Notes: generated by a model not told the origin, from the sequence alone. A DNA stretch of 64,000 nucleotides from Terrirubrum flagellatum (GCF_022059845.1 NZ_CP091853.1:62001-126000); one strand, 5' to 3'; numbered from the stretch's first letter, positions 18,706 to 27,717 are shown. Program-made: numbers and translations.

Positions 18706-19749
18706 TCACCGGAACGGAGGCGAGTAAAGCAGTCCGCCCTTGGTCCAGAGCTCGTTAAAGCCGCGCTCGAAGCCAACCTTGGTGGTCTCGCCGATATTGC
18801 GTTCGAAGATCTCGCCATAATTTCCAACGGCCTTGACAATGTTGTACGCGAATTTCGGATCAAGCCCGATCGCCTCGCCGAGCGATTTGTCGACGCCAAG
18901 GAAGCGCTTGATCGACGGGTCGTCGCTCTTAAGGAATTCGTCGACGTTAGCCTGCGTGATGCCAAACTCCTCAGCCTGAATCGTGGCGTAGATCGTCCAG
19001 TTGACGATTTCGAGCCAGCGGTCGTCGCCAGCGCGCACAGCCGGCGCGAGCGGTTCCTTGGAGAGGCGCTCGGGCAGCAGAATATAGTCGTCGGGTTTCG
19101 CGAGCTGGACGCGCGACAGCGCCAGATCAGACGCGTCCTGCGTCAGCGCATCGACCCGACCGGACTCAAGCGCCGCGCGGAACTCCTTCGAGTCCTCAAT
19201 GACGACCGGCTTGAACGTCTTTTTGTTTTTACGAAAGAAGTCGGCGATGTTCAGTTCGCCGGTCGTGCCGCTTTGAACGCCGACGGTCGCGCCGTCGAGC
19301 TCCGCTCCCTTGGACACGCCGACCGACTTGCGCACCAATAGCCCCTGGCCGTCATAGAAGATCACCGGCCCGAAGTGAAAGCCGAGCTTGAATGACCGGT
19401 TGATTGTTTGCGTGACGCCGGAGAGAAGAATATCGAATTCTCCGGCCTGCAAAGCTGGCAACCGCTGCTGCGGCGACGACGAGGTGAAATCGACTTTCGA
19501 GGGATCATTGAACACGGTCACCGCGAGAGCGCGACCGAAGTCGACAAAGAAGCCCTGCCACTTTCCGCTACTATCGGGCGCGAAGAAACCGGGAGAGGTT
19601 CCGACGCCGACCTTGATCGCGCCGCGCTTCGCAATGGCGTCGAGCGTGGGGCCGGCGAGCGCCGCCTGAGATGCTATTCCACCGACCAAGAGCGCCGTTG
19701 ACGCCGCTTGGATCATTTTTCTCAGGCGCTTACCTGGTGTTGCCAACAT
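18706..19749 (-). CDS. aapJ: General L-amino acid ABC substrate-binding protein AapJ
   Basis: A periplasmic amino-acid receptor of about 347 residues. The ATG at 19749 has GGAG 7 nt upstream and opens a signal peptide (MLATPGKRLRKMIQAASTAL, cleaved near AALAG). Family segments are LDAIAKRGAIKVGVGTSPGF, GEFDILLSGVTQTINRS, VGVQSGTTGELN and NIVKAVGNYGEIFERN. It is the first gene of the leftward aapJQM operon. In the organosulfur context it may bring in cysteine-like amino acids, but that is inference. Confidence 0.93.
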   Translation of the reverse strand: MLATPGKRLRKMIQAASTALLVGGIASQAALAGPTLDAIAKRGAIKVGVGTSPGFFAPDSSGKWQGFFVDFGRALAVTVFNDPSKVDFTSSSPQQRLPALQAGEFDILLSGVTQTINRSFKLGFHFGPVIFYDGQGLLVRKSVGVSKGAELDGATVGVQSGTTGELNIADFFRKNKKTFKPVVIEDSKEFRAALESGRVDALTQDASDLALSRVQLAKPDDYILLPERLSKEPLAPAVRAGDDRWLEIVNWTIYATIQAEEFGITQANVDEFLKSDDPSIKRFLGVDKSLGEAIGLDPKFAYNIVKAVGNYGEIFERNIGETTKVGFERGFNELWTKGGLLYSPPFR

Positions 19750-19886
19750 AATCGCTCCATTTCCCGGGTGATTGATAGCGACGCGGGAGCGCGTCACTCT
19801 TGGTGAAGAGCCTGCTTATCTGCCGACACGACGGACACGTGGGATTAGCCCTGGTGGAAAGCCGGTCGGCGACTCATGATTGTTAA

Positions 19887-20135
19887 TCAGGCTGCTATGC
19901 CAACGCCGACGGCGCGCGTCGATTTTGCCGCTGTCATGACGTTGAGCTTCGTTCTCTTGGTGTTTCTCAACCGTCGAACGGCGCGCTCGAGTTCTTCCAG
20001 CGAGATAAACCGTACGCTATCGAGCGCATCGAACAATCCGCCAGAAGAGAAGAATGTGAACTCGCGTTCATCGATATCGCTGACTGCGAGACCGACGCCA
20101 ATTCGATTGATTTCGATGATCTGAGCTTTGGGCAT
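19887..20135 (-). CDS. Small hypothetical protein, 82 residues
   Basis: From the ATG at 20135 the product reads MPKAQIIEINRIGVGLAVSD and continues through DEREFTFFSSGGLFDALDS to a basic C-terminus. Codon use resembles the surrounding real genes and it is similar in style to small uncharacterised rhizobial proteins, but I cannot assign a family. It stands alone, upstream of aapJ in the same orientation. Confidence 0.45.
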   Translation of the reverse strand: MPKAQIIEINRIGVGLAVSDIDEREFTFFSSGGLFDALDSVRFISLEELERAVRRLRNTKRTKLNVMTAAKSTRAVGVGIAA

Positions 20136-20750
20136 AAGGATTCCGCCGCCGACGTCATGTCGACGTTCCCAGAGGAGGAGGAGAGAAGGGTTCGTCAGCC
20201 TGTCAGACGCAGAGAGCGCCAACGAGGCCACGACATCGACGGCGGAAACGGCAATATGGCCGCAAGTTTCGAGAGGTTACTGCCAGCCCGGAGAAACGAT
20301 GGCGCACGGGTTTCATCTCCATATCAACGGAGCCCACGAAGCCTTCGTGGCGCTTTTAGCTTTGTTGACGCGGTGCAAGCTGCTCCCACAAATCCCGCGA
20401 TTGACGGCGTTGCCTTTCAATGCCCAAAACATACGCAGGCCTGCCGCTGAAGTAAACAAAATGTTCGTTCAAAAGAATGCGCGCGACGACAAAACGCTCA
20501 TTGGCTGCTTGTTCTCGGAGAGAAAATATTACCGACACGCCTCATCACGCGCGTCTCGTCAATATTTGTAATTCTCCCAGGCCGCTTGAGCGGATTCGGC
20601 GAGAAGTTCAAACAACCCCAAAGGTTGCGCTCTACATGCGGATTTTGAGCGTGCGGAAATCTGACGCCAATTCCCTGCTTCGTGGCATGAGCGTGCTCAA
20701 GCGCGTCGCTGCTTTGGCGAGTGAAGAGTTGATTGGGAGACGAGGAAAGC
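20136..20750. other. Intergenic region without a supported gene
   Basis: About 615 bp with only short overlapping frames that show no family resemblance. A perfect 8-bp palindrome around one central base lies at 20334-20350 (CCACGAAG/CTTCGTGG), followed by CGCTTTTA, and could be a weak terminator. No other structure is evident. The promoter of the YdcZ pair should be near the right end. Confidence 0.4.
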
Positions 20751-21221
20751 ATGAAACCGACGATTCAGGTCAGTAGTTCAAGAGATCATGTGCTCGCTGT
20801 CTCAGGCGGGGTGCTTCTGACGTTGATGATCAATTACAACAGTCTCCTTGCAGCTCAGACCACGCCCGTCTTCGCCTCTTGGGCGGCGCATGGGATTGGC
20901 GCGGCGACCGCTCTAGCTCTTGCAAGTCTGTCCTCAAGGGCGTCGCGCGCTTGGCGGATGACGCGATCTGGCGCTCCGCGATGGTTCTATCTGGGCGGCA
21001 TTCCCGGCGCATTCACTGTTGTTCTTGCGGCGATCACCGTGAATGGAAGCTTATCGCTTTCCGGCACGGTCGCGTTTGCTCTGCTCGGCCAGATCATTTT
21101 TGGCCTCGCCGTCGACCGCTATGGGCTATTTCTTCTGCAGAAGCGCGAGCTTGTCGCATTCGATCTTGTCGCCGCAGCATGTGTGCTCGTTGGCAGTTTG
21201 CTGATTGTGTGGGGCAATTGA
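20751..21221 (+). CDS. DMT family transporter, YdcZ/DUF606-like, first of a pair
   Basis: A 156-residue hydrophobic protein with about five membrane helices. The ATG at 20751 follows CGAGGAAAGC. Segments such as YLGGIPGAFTVVLAAITVNG and SGTVAFALLGQIIFGLAVDR are typical of the half-size YdcZ family. It is followed 2 bp later by a second half-size protein of the same family, so the two probably form a heterodimeric ten-helix transporter. Confidence 0.82.
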   Translation: MKPTIQVSSSRDHVLAVSGGVLLTLMINYNSLLAAQTTPVFASWAAHGIGAATALALASLSSRASRAWRMTRSGAPRWFYLGGIPGAFTVVLAAITVNGSLSLSGTVAFALLGQIIFGLAVDRYGLFLLQKRELVAFDLVAAACVLVGSLLIVWGN

Positions 21222-21223
21222 CA

Positions 21224-21667
21224 ATGGCGATCGACATTCTGCTGGCGCTCCTCAACGGCGCTTTCATTGGCGCAAGCCGTGCGATTAACGGCAAGCTCAG
21301 CGTGGAGCTTGGCGCGTTCAAGGCTTCGATATGGAATCACCTGGTGGGATTCCTTGTCTTGACGGCGATTCTTGCGTCATTCGGAACATGGCCATCGCAA
21401 CGCTTGTCCACGTTTCCTCCAAGCGGTTGGCTGGGCGGCGTGTTTGGCGCGCTCTTCGTGGCGGTCACAGCTTTCGTATTTCCGCGACTGGGCGCGACGA
21501 AGGCTGCGCTCTTTGTGATTGGCGGGCAGATGTCGTCCGCGATTGCATTGGACTGGTGGAGTCGCGGTTGGCCGCCGGGCGTACTGCGCTGTCTCGGCGC
21601 ATGCCTTGTTCTTGTCGGCCTTTACATCTCGCTGAGTACGGCCTCGTTTCGTTTGAGCAGAAAATGA
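21224..21667 (+). CDS. DMT family transporter, YdcZ/DUF606-like, second of a pair
   Basis: A 147-residue protein starting MAIDILLALLNGAFIGASRA, with about five membrane helices and the segment VTAFVFPRLGATKAALFVIG. It starts 2 bp after the first YdcZ-like gene and is an obvious paralogue of it. The paired arrangement suggests an obligate dimer with opposite topology, as in other small DMT pairs. Substrate unknown. Confidence 0.82.
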   Translation: MAIDILLALLNGAFIGASRAINGKLSVELGAFKASIWNHLVGFLVLTAILASFGTWPSQRLSTFPPSGWLGGVFGALFVAVTAFVFPRLGATKAALFVIGGQMSSAIALDWWSRGWPPGVLRCLGACLVLVGLYISLSTASFRLSRK

Positions 21668-22249
21668 CCTCCCAAGGCTCTTGCGTTAGAAGTCGCGGGC
21701 CGGAGCGTCGTTGGACGTTTCAAGGGGCGAGGCGATTTTCGCGCATCCTGCGTGGCTGTCTGAGGAAAACGTAGTGTTTCCTCAGAGATGGCTTGAGGGG
21801 ATGAATCTATTGCTGGGGATGCCGGCGATGAAAGCCCATTGCTTTTAGCAATCACCGGCTTGCGCGCTCCATCGCGATCCGGCTTAGCTCGTAAATAAAG
21901 CGCATTGCGACGTAGGAAAAAGATCAGCATGCACGCCCACCGTGGACTTGCTCGAGCATGGCTTCTGGCGCAGGTTGTTGCTGCGTTCGGTTTTCTGGGC
22001 TCCATCCTGCTGTTCGGTGGGGCCGACCGATCGGCGCGCTCGACGCAGGCTCTGAGCGCCGTGTCCGCGGTCGTTGCGAGCGTTGCGGCGGCGGCCGATT
22101 AGGGTCGCTCACTGTCCCGGAGCATCGCCAATTGCACAGGCGGCGTTGTCGCTTGGAGCTCAGCGACGGTGGACGATGAACTGTTCATAACCCGGTCTCG
22201 ACGCAGTGCGCGCGCAAACCCCGCGCTGATCTGAATCTCCTATTGAGGC
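21668..22249. other. Intergenic region between convergent genes
   Basis: About 580 bp separating the YdcZ pair and cysE, which converge. A 65-codon frame at 21905-22102 contains one hydrophobic stretch (AQVVAAFGFLGSILLFGG) but lacks a clear ribosome-binding site and family; I do not call it a gene. Nothing else is recognised. Confidence 0.4.
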
Positions 22250-23104
22250 TCAAATGATATAGGTGAAGGCGTCGTAAGCCTCAGGACCGAGCATCTGATC
22301 CATCTGGTGCGACGGTTTAACGCTGCCAGACGACCCGACCGGCTTGGCTGGGATTCCGGCGACCGTGGTGTCGGGCGACACAGACCTCAGTACGACGGAG
22401 CCGGCGGCGATACGCGAATTCCGTCCGACCTCAATCGGGCCGAGGATTTTGGCGCCCGCGCCGATAAGCACGCCTTGCCGAATCTTCGGATGGCGATCGC
22501 CTTGATCTTTGCCGGTGCCTCCCAGTGTGACGCTATGCAAAATCGATACGTCGTCCTCGATAACAGCGGTTGCGCCGACGACAAGTCCGGTCGCGTGATC
22601 CAGGAAAATCCCGCGTCCGAAGGATGCGGCGGGATGAATGTCTGTTTGGAACACTTGAGACGAGCGGCTTTGGAGATATAGCGCGAAGTCCCGGCCATCG
22701 TTGTTCCAAAGCCAATGCGCAAGGCGATGGGTCTGGATGGCGTGGAAGCCCTTGAAGAACAGAACCGCCTCGATGATCCGCGTCGCTGCGGGGTCGCGAG
22801 CAAGAATTGCGTTGGCGTCTGCGCCAATTGCGACACAAATGGAAGGATCATCGGCGAACGCGCGGTGGAACGCGTTGAGGATCGTCTGGGCGGGAACGTC
22901 GCGACTATCGAGGCGCATCGCCGAGCGTCGAGCGACCGCGTCTTCGAATGTCGGGGCGTCGCGCACGATGCGTAAAACTAAAGCGGTGAGTTCAGGCGTC
23001 TCTCGCAGTATTGTTTCGCCATCATAAGTCAGTCGCTGAAGGAGATCATCGGCTGGCGGAGCAAGAGTAATAATCTGAGCAGTCGACGTGGGTCTATCGA
23101 TCAT
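22250..23104 (-). CDS. cysE: Serine O-acetyltransferase
   Basis: A cytoplasmic enzyme of about 284 residues making O-acetylserine for cysteine synthesis. The ATG at 23104 has AGAAGGG upstream. The left-handed beta-helix hallmark is clear: FGRGIFLDHATGLVVGATAV, then SVTLGGTGKDQGDRHPKI, with the catalytic His in LDHATG. The C-terminal tail ends in isoleucine (AFTYII), consistent with the element that docks into cysteine synthase. It lies downstream of the cupin and RuBisCO-like genes in the same direction, suggesting sulfur released there feeds cysteine formation. Confidence 0.92.
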   Translation of the reverse strand: MIDRPTSTAQIITLAPPADDLLQRLTYDGETILRETPELTALVLRIVRDAPTFEDAVARRSAMRLDSRDVPAQTILNAFHRAFADDPSICVAIGADANAILARDPAATRIIEAVLFFKGFHAIQTHRLAHWLWNNDGRDFALYLQSRSSQVFQTDIHPAASFGRGIFLDHATGLVVGATAVIEDDVSILHSVTLGGTGKDQGDRHPKIRQGVLIGAGAKILGPIEVGRNSRIAAGSVVLRSVSPDTTVAGIPAKPVGSSGSVKPSHQMDQMLGPEAYDAFTYII

Positions 23105-23213
23105 GCGACCCTTCTGGCGGTGGCGCGATGGCGGGTTGCACCCGCTCAATCGAGCCTATCACTGTCGCCTGAGAATAATTGTCTGTTCTGCAACGCCGCT
23201 GGAAAACGACGTT

Positions 23214-23693
23214 CTAGGACCCGAGAAAAGCGGCGACTGAGGGCACGGCGTTCAATGTGGCGAGATCGTCGTTTGTCGGCAGCGCCGGCTTGTCTCTTAT
23301 GGCGTTGACCAGGCACAGGAATCCGAGCGTCTCATCCGCCAGCGGGCGAAATTGATGCCACGTCCAGGCAGGAATCGTGATGAGATCTAAGGGCTTGATG
23401 TCTTTGACCTCAAATCCGACAAGACAGCGTCCAGCGCCACGAATAACGACCACGCCGTGAACATGTTCATGACGCTCGAGCGTGGAATAGCCTCCTGGTT
23501 CGATCTCGAAATAACGGAGTTCGCCAGCCAGCGCGGTTTCGGAAAATAGAATTTGGCGGGAGATCCCCTTGAAGATCGCGGCGTCCGTCTCCTTGTAGGG
23601 AAGACGCGCGGTATCCTCCCACGAAAAGAACGGCTCGGAGCGCCGCAGAATGGGCGTCTGCACGCCGGAATATTTCGGCTTTTCATCAGCCAT
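23214..23693 (-). CDS. Cupin-domain protein, possible methylthioxylulose-phosphate methylsulfurylase-like
   Basis: A single-domain cupin of about 159 residues from MADEKPKYSGV. The metal motifs are visible: LERHEHVHGVVVIRG (His residues) and the second His in IPAWTWHQFRP. In Rhodospirillum rubrum a cupin acts directly after a RuBisCO-like isomerase in the methylthioadenosine-isoprenoid shunt, releasing methanethiol. Here a cupin lies 57 bp downstream of a RuBisCO-like gene. The family is clear; the reaction is inferred from context. Confidence 0.85.
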   Translation of the reverse strand: MADEKPKYSGVQTPILRRSEPFFSWEDTARLPYKETDAAIFKGISRQILFSETALAGELRYFEIEPGGYSTLERHEHVHGVVVIRGAGRCLVGFEVKDIKPLDLITIPAWTWHQFRPLADETLGFLCLVNAIRDKPALPTNDDLATLNAVPSVAAFLGS

Positions 23694-23750
23694 GCCGTTA
23701 CTCTCCTGATGCACGCGCAACTGTTTGAACGAAAGCGGCCGCAGCCGCGC

Positions 23751-24797
23751 TCAGTCTGTCTCCTTCCGCAAGCAACGCCCGCCGATGAGGAGCATGACAT
23801 CTCGGCCGTAAAAGTCGATCATCTCCGGCGCACGCTCGACGCTCATTCCGCCAGCCGGGATGGCAACCGCAGACGCGAGCCCGTACAACGGTCCTCGCGC
23901 CGCGTACGCGATGTCCTTGCAAGCTTGGGCGGGATACCCGAAACGACCACCATGATTGGGGAATATGACGCCATCTATGCCGATGATTCGCAGCAACTTC
24001 GCCAGGCACGCTGGAGCAATGCTCACCGCCCCCGCGAAGCTCGGATGCGAAAGGAAGGCGATCTCGGGATAGTCGCGCGCAAGGGCCTGCGCGTTAGAAA
24101 GGCCGAGAATCGACGGCGTTAGCATAGCGGTGTCGAGGCCTTCATTGCGCATCAAAGCGATCCGCTCGCGAATCTGATCAAGGCTGCCAGTCAGGCTAGG
24201 AACGTAACGCGTGGGATGTCCTGTGCTGTCTCCCGCGCGACGGACCGCTGCTGCGCAGGCTAATATCCTTGTCGCGAAAGGGCTGTACCGTTGATTCGCC
24301 AGCCCATGATCGTCCTTGATATAATCGACGCCACCACGCGCCAGCGCCTCGGCGATCTCGGCAAGCTTGCCCTCGGTTAGCCCTTGTGGCTTGAGCGCTG
24401 CGCAAGTTAGTGCGCGTGTTCTGACTCCGACCCGCTCGCGAAGGCCCCTCAAACCGAGGCGCGGCCCGTCGCCAATCGATCGCTGCGTTTCGGCCGGAAG
24501 CTCGAAGTCTTGCAAGGATACGTCGTCGTGCAGCGAGCTGTTGCCAAACAACATATTCAGAAGCTGGCCGGAGTCTCCGTCGATGCTATCAGCCGCGAGC
24601 CCGATGACGACGCGATAGAGATTCTCGCCAATAAGCTTGATGTTGCTGATTTCGCCGACGATCTCCGCTAGAATGCGAGAATCCCGTACGGCGGAAACTG
24701 GCATCTCTACGCTTTGCTCAATCGCTAGGGCCTCTGCGCGCGCCGCGATGGCATCAGATGTGCTGCGGAGATGATAGATCGCTTCGATACGAGACAT
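23751..24797 (-). CDS. RuBisCO-like protein (form IV)
   Basis: A 348-residue protein with the RuBisCO large-subunit fold, shorter than true RuBisCO (about 470). The ATG at 24797 has AAGGAT upstream. The active-site strand reads ALKPQGLT, keeping the first Lys but with Gln where RuBisCO has the second, and the carbamylation motif reads VDYIKDDHG, keeping Lys and Asp but with His replacing Glu. The loop-6 region is FPNHGGRFGYP, without the usual Lys. These changes exclude CO2 fixation and fit a form IV enolase/isomerase of sulfur salvage. It leads an RLP-cupin-cysE set. Confidence 0.92.
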   Translation of the reverse strand: MSRIEAIYHLRSTSDAIAARAEALAIEQSVEMPVSAVRDSRILAEIVGEISNIKLIGENLYRVVIGLAADSIDGDSGQLLNMLFGNSSLHDDVSLQDFELPAETQRSIGDGPRLGLRGLRERVGVRTRALTCAALKPQGLTEGKLAEIAEALARGGVDYIKDDHGLANQRYSPFATRILACAAAVRRAGDSTGHPTRYVPSLTGSLDQIRERIALMRNEGLDTAMLTPSILGLSNAQALARDYPEIAFLSHPSFAGAVSIAPACLAKLLRIIGIDGVIFPNHGGRFGYPAQACKDIAYAARGPLYGLASAVAIPAGGMSVERAPEMIDFYGRDVMLLIGGRCLRKETD

Positions 24798-25111
24798 GCG
24801 CGCGGAATCCTTGCGAAGACACAAATGAAGACGCCAGCTGCCCGGCGCGGATCTCAGGCAATGTATATTCCGAGCATTTGAAGGGAGGCAATTGTCGGCT
24901 CTCTGCGATAAGCTGATGTGTTTAGGCTTGCGATTTGGGGCGATTGCGATGAAACTTTGTTATAACCGTCAGATCGCCATACGATTGTTGTAAGCTTCCG
25001 CGATATAGGGGCGAATTCGACTACGAGGCGAATGTCTGAAGAACCGTCGTGGATGTTCGGTTGTTGACGCGTTGGCGCGGGTGCTGATGTTTCTTTCAAG
25101 TCGATCTTGCG
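24798..25111. other. Upstream region of the RuBisCO-like gene
   Basis: About 310 bp with no supported gene. It should hold the promoter of the leftward RLP-cupin-cysE set. No operator-like dyad stands out. Confidence 0.4.
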
Positions 25112-25499
25112 TATCCCGTGAGTGTTTTGTCCGATCGGATGAATCGCATGACGGTGCTGACGATCGGGGTTGCAATTTGATTGCTGCCGACCTGGTGCTC
25201 GCATTCGCCAATGGTCTTACCGGCGCCACGCTCGGGATTGTCCTGCGGGGTCTGCATATGGGATTCGCGCAGGGATTTCTGGCGACGCTCGTCGCCGACG
25301 CCGCCTCGGCGGAGCGAGGCACAGCGTTCGTCTTCTTCAATATCTTGACCTTGCGATGCTTGCGGCGAGCGCCGCCGCCGGCGCGCTATGGGATTGGTCG
25401 GGACGCAAGGTGCGTTTCTGGCGGGGCTGCGTTCGCGGCGATCTCAATGCTCGGTCTGCTCTACACTGGCCCAGCCTCGGTTCGGAAATCGCCAGAATG
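25112..25499 (+). pseudogene. MFS transporter C-terminal remnant, multiply frameshifted
   Basis: Pieces of one protein are found in successive frames: YPVSVLSDRMNRMTVLTIG ends at a TGA near 25178, LIAADLVLAFANGLTGATLG continues in a second frame, LAMLAASAAAGALWDWSG in a third, and GGAAFAAISMLGLLYTGP returns to the second. The pieces are in the right order for a major-facilitator C-terminal half. At least three frameshifts and a missing N-terminus make it non-functional. Confidence 0.8.
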
Positions 25500-25728
25500 A
25501 CAACTGCCGACCGTCTCCGAAGATCGGAGGCGAATGTGAATATATATCGCGTCCGCTAGTCCCGCTAATTCCGGAAGTCGTCGGCACGTAGCTTCTGGGC
25601 GCTGTAGCTAAATTTGGGCCTGCTGTGCAGCTAGGCTACATAATTCGGCAGAAACTCGACCAGATGGTCGGCAGCGATGACTCCCGCCCTCCGGCTATCC
25701 GGCGGGTCATGTTACAAATCCTTGTATA

Positions 25729-25756
25729 TTGAAAATTAAGATAAAGGGTTTATAAC
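25729..25756 (+). promoter_or_regulatory. Candidate promoter of abiE pair, possibly leaderless
   Basis: TTGAAA at 25729-25734 and TATAAC at 25751-25756 are separated by 16 bp in an AT-rich segment that contrasts with the GC-rich surroundings. The ATG of the antitoxin gene is only 8 nt past the -10 box and has no visible ribosome-binding site, so the transcript would start at or next to the start codon. Confidence 0.5.
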
Positions 25757-25763
25757 ATAGGCA

Positions 25764-26378
25764 ATGGCTACCCAAACCCATCGAGACCGCGCCATCGAGG
25801 TCGCGCGACGACAAGGGATCGCGCGCGGACGTGATTTCGACGCTGCTGGCGTGCCGCGCGTCTATCTGCAAAGACTGCGCGACGAGGGTATTCTCCAGCA
25901 GGTCGGCCGCGGCCTCTACAAATTGGCGAACGCTGAGACCGCCAGCGCGACCAGCTTGGCTGAAGCCGCACGTATACAGCCAAAAGGGGTCATTGGCCTG
26001 CTTTCGGCGCTGCAGTTCCACAACCTCACGACCCAGACGCCTCACGTCGTATGGATGATGCTCGGGCCAAGGGACTGGGCGCCGGCCAATCCGTCGGTCT
26101 CGCTGAAGATCGTTCGCGCCAGCGGCGAAGCGCTGAGGGCTGGCATAGAGACTCATCAGGTAGACGGCGTGCCGGTTCCCATCACATCGCCAGCGAAGAC
26201 CGTGGCCGACTGTTTCAAGCACCGCAACAAAATCGGTCTCGATGTCGCAATCGAGGCGCTGCGGGATTTCATCAAATCGCGAAAGGGGCGGGTAGGGTTG
26301 AACGAGCTTTGGCGTTACGCTGAGATCGATCGCGTCCAGACCGTGATGCGCCCCTACATCGAGGCCATGGTTTCATGA
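25764..26378 (+). CDS. Type IV toxin-antitoxin system antitoxin, AbiEi family
   Basis: A 204-residue protein with an N-terminal winged helix (FDAAGVPRVYLQRLRDEGIL followed by QQVGRGLYKL) and the AbiEi C-terminal domain containing VPVPITSPAKTVADCFKHRN. AbiEi represses its own operon and counteracts the toxin without direct binding. It overlaps the toxin gene by 4 bp (ATGA). The pair lies among decayed mobile-element genes, as is usual for such systems. Confidence 0.92.
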   Translation: MATQTHRDRAIEVARRQGIARGRDFDAAGVPRVYLQRLRDEGILQQVGRGLYKLANAETASATSLAEAARIQPKGVIGLLSALQFHNLTTQTPHVVWMMLGPRDWAPANPSVSLKIVRASGEALRAGIETHQVDGVPVPITSPAKTVADCFKHRNKIGLDVAIEALRDFIKSRKGRVGLNELWRYAEIDRVQTVMRPYIEAMVS

Positions 26379-27286
26379 AGGCGCCAAAGAATATTGGCGT
26401 CTCTGTACGCGATCGGTTGACTGAGCGTGCTCGCGAACGTCGTGAGAACGCCCAGCTGCTGATGACTCGATGCGTCATCGAGCGTGTACTCTATCGCCTG
26501 AGTGTTTCGTCGCACCGGAGTCGTTTCGTCCTGAAGGGTGCAATGCTGTTCAGCCTGTGGGCGCCTGTGCCCTACCGCGCCACTGGCGACCTGGATCTCC
26601 TCGGATTTGGAGAGAATACGCCCGCTGCCATCGCAGCCGTGTTTGTGGAAATCCTCGCCACCCAGGTTGCAAATGATGGGGTAGTCTTCAGGCCTGAGAC
26701 GCTGCGCGCCGCTGCGGCGCGTGAGCAAGACGAATATGCTGGCGTACGGTTGGACTTCGTCGCCGAACTCGGAGGCGCGCGCCTCCCCATGCATGTCGAC
26801 ATTGGATACGGCGATGTGATCACGCCGGCCCCAGTTGACATAGAATACCCTTCGCTTCTGGAGCAGCCGGCGCCGCATCTCAGGGCTTATCCACCTGAGA
26901 CTGTTGTGGCGGAGAAGTTCCAAGCCATGGTGGCGCTCGACATGCTCAATTCGCGGATGAAGGATTTCTTCGATCTGTGGGCCATTGCGGGAGCCTTCAC
27001 CTTTGAAGGAGAGGTACTGGCGCGAGCGATTAAAACGACCTTCGAGCATCGTGAAACGCCGCTTCCCTCAAAGAAGCCGTTGGCGCTGACGGCGGGCTTC
27101 GCCGAGGTAAAGCAAGTCCAATGGGCGGCGTTTCTGAGGCGGACTGAGATCGCCCTTGCACCCGAACCGCTTCCGGCAATCCAGACGCGTATCGCCGAAT
27201 TTGTTATGCCGCCCACGCTCGCAGCGGCTGAGGCTGCGCCCTTCAATGTGCGTTGGACCGCAGGCGGTTCTTGGATCGATGGATAG
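26375..27286 (+). CDS. Nucleotidyltransferase toxin, AbiEii/AbiGii family
   Basis: A 303-residue toxin with the nucleotidyltransferase motif: FVLKGAMLFSLW followed by YRATGDLDLLGFG (metal-binding Asp-Leu-Asp), and later ETVVAEKFQAMVALDMLNSR and KDFFDLWAI. AbiEii enzymes transfer nucleotides to cellular targets and give phage exclusion or growth arrest. The reading frame is intact, in contrast to most neighbours, so the pair may be active. Confidence 0.92.
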   Translation: MKAPKNIGVSVRDRLTERARERRENAQLLMTRCVIERVLYRLSVSSHRSRFVLKGAMLFSLWAPVPYRATGDLDLLGFGENTPAAIAAVFVEILATQVANDGVVFRPETLRAAAAREQDEYAGVRLDFVAELGGARLPMHVDIGYGDVITPAPVDIEYPSLLEQPAPHLRAYPPETVVAEKFQAMVALDMLNSRMKDFFDLWAIAGAFTFEGEVLARAIKTTFEHRETPLPSKKPLALTAGFAEVKQVQWAAFLRRTEIALAPEPLPAIQTRIAEFVMPPTLAAAEAAPFNVRWTAGGSWIDG

Positions 27287-27312
27287 CGTTTCAAGGCTGG
27301 TATTTGGAGCAA

Positions 27313-27717
27313 ATGAACGCAGCGTCTGCGGCGCTTGCTGCTGTCGGAATGCGAATTGCGCCGTTCGAATTTGATTATACGGCAGAGCGACGAAATAGCG
27401 GAACTCGCAAGCCGCGGCGCGCGGAAACGCTTCGCCATGAATACATTGATGCGATCGACGCGCTCGCAGCAAATGGCTCCCTAATCATAGGCGGCAAGTT
27501 CATGGGCGGTCGCGTCGCAAGCATGGCAGCGGACCGACTTGCTTTCGTCGAGCCGCACGACAGGACTGTCGGGCGTGGGTTATCTGTTCATCCTCCCGGG
27601 AAATCAGATCAGCTGGGCACCAAACATTTCGAGGATCTAAAGACGCCGACTCTTGTCGTGAGTGGCCATATGGCCGTCGTCAACTATGCGCTCCCGAACT
27701 GCCGTGGCCGAGAGTGA
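27313..27717 (+). pseudogene. Alpha/beta-hydrolase remnant (Tex30/KANL3-like), nucleophile lost
   Basis: The reading frame from 27313 matches the alpha/beta-fold hydrolase family seen in proteobacteria: MNAASAALAAVGMRIAPFEF, then ETLRHEYIDAIDALAANGSL and IIGGKFMGGRVASMAADRLA. The nucleophile elbow should read GGKSMGGR, but codon 27499-27501 is TTC (Phe). The N-terminal strand, an internal segment after the elbow and the C-terminal third are missing or altered. It is therefore called inactive. Confidence 0.7.

Noticed and set aside
21905-22102. Small membrane protein of 65 codons
   Set aside because: No ribosome-binding site, no recognisable family and poor codon character.
23751-24797. Carbon-fixing RuBisCO
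   Set aside because: KDDE has become KDDH, the second active-site Lys is Gln, loop 6 lacks Lys, the chain is too short and no small subunit is present.
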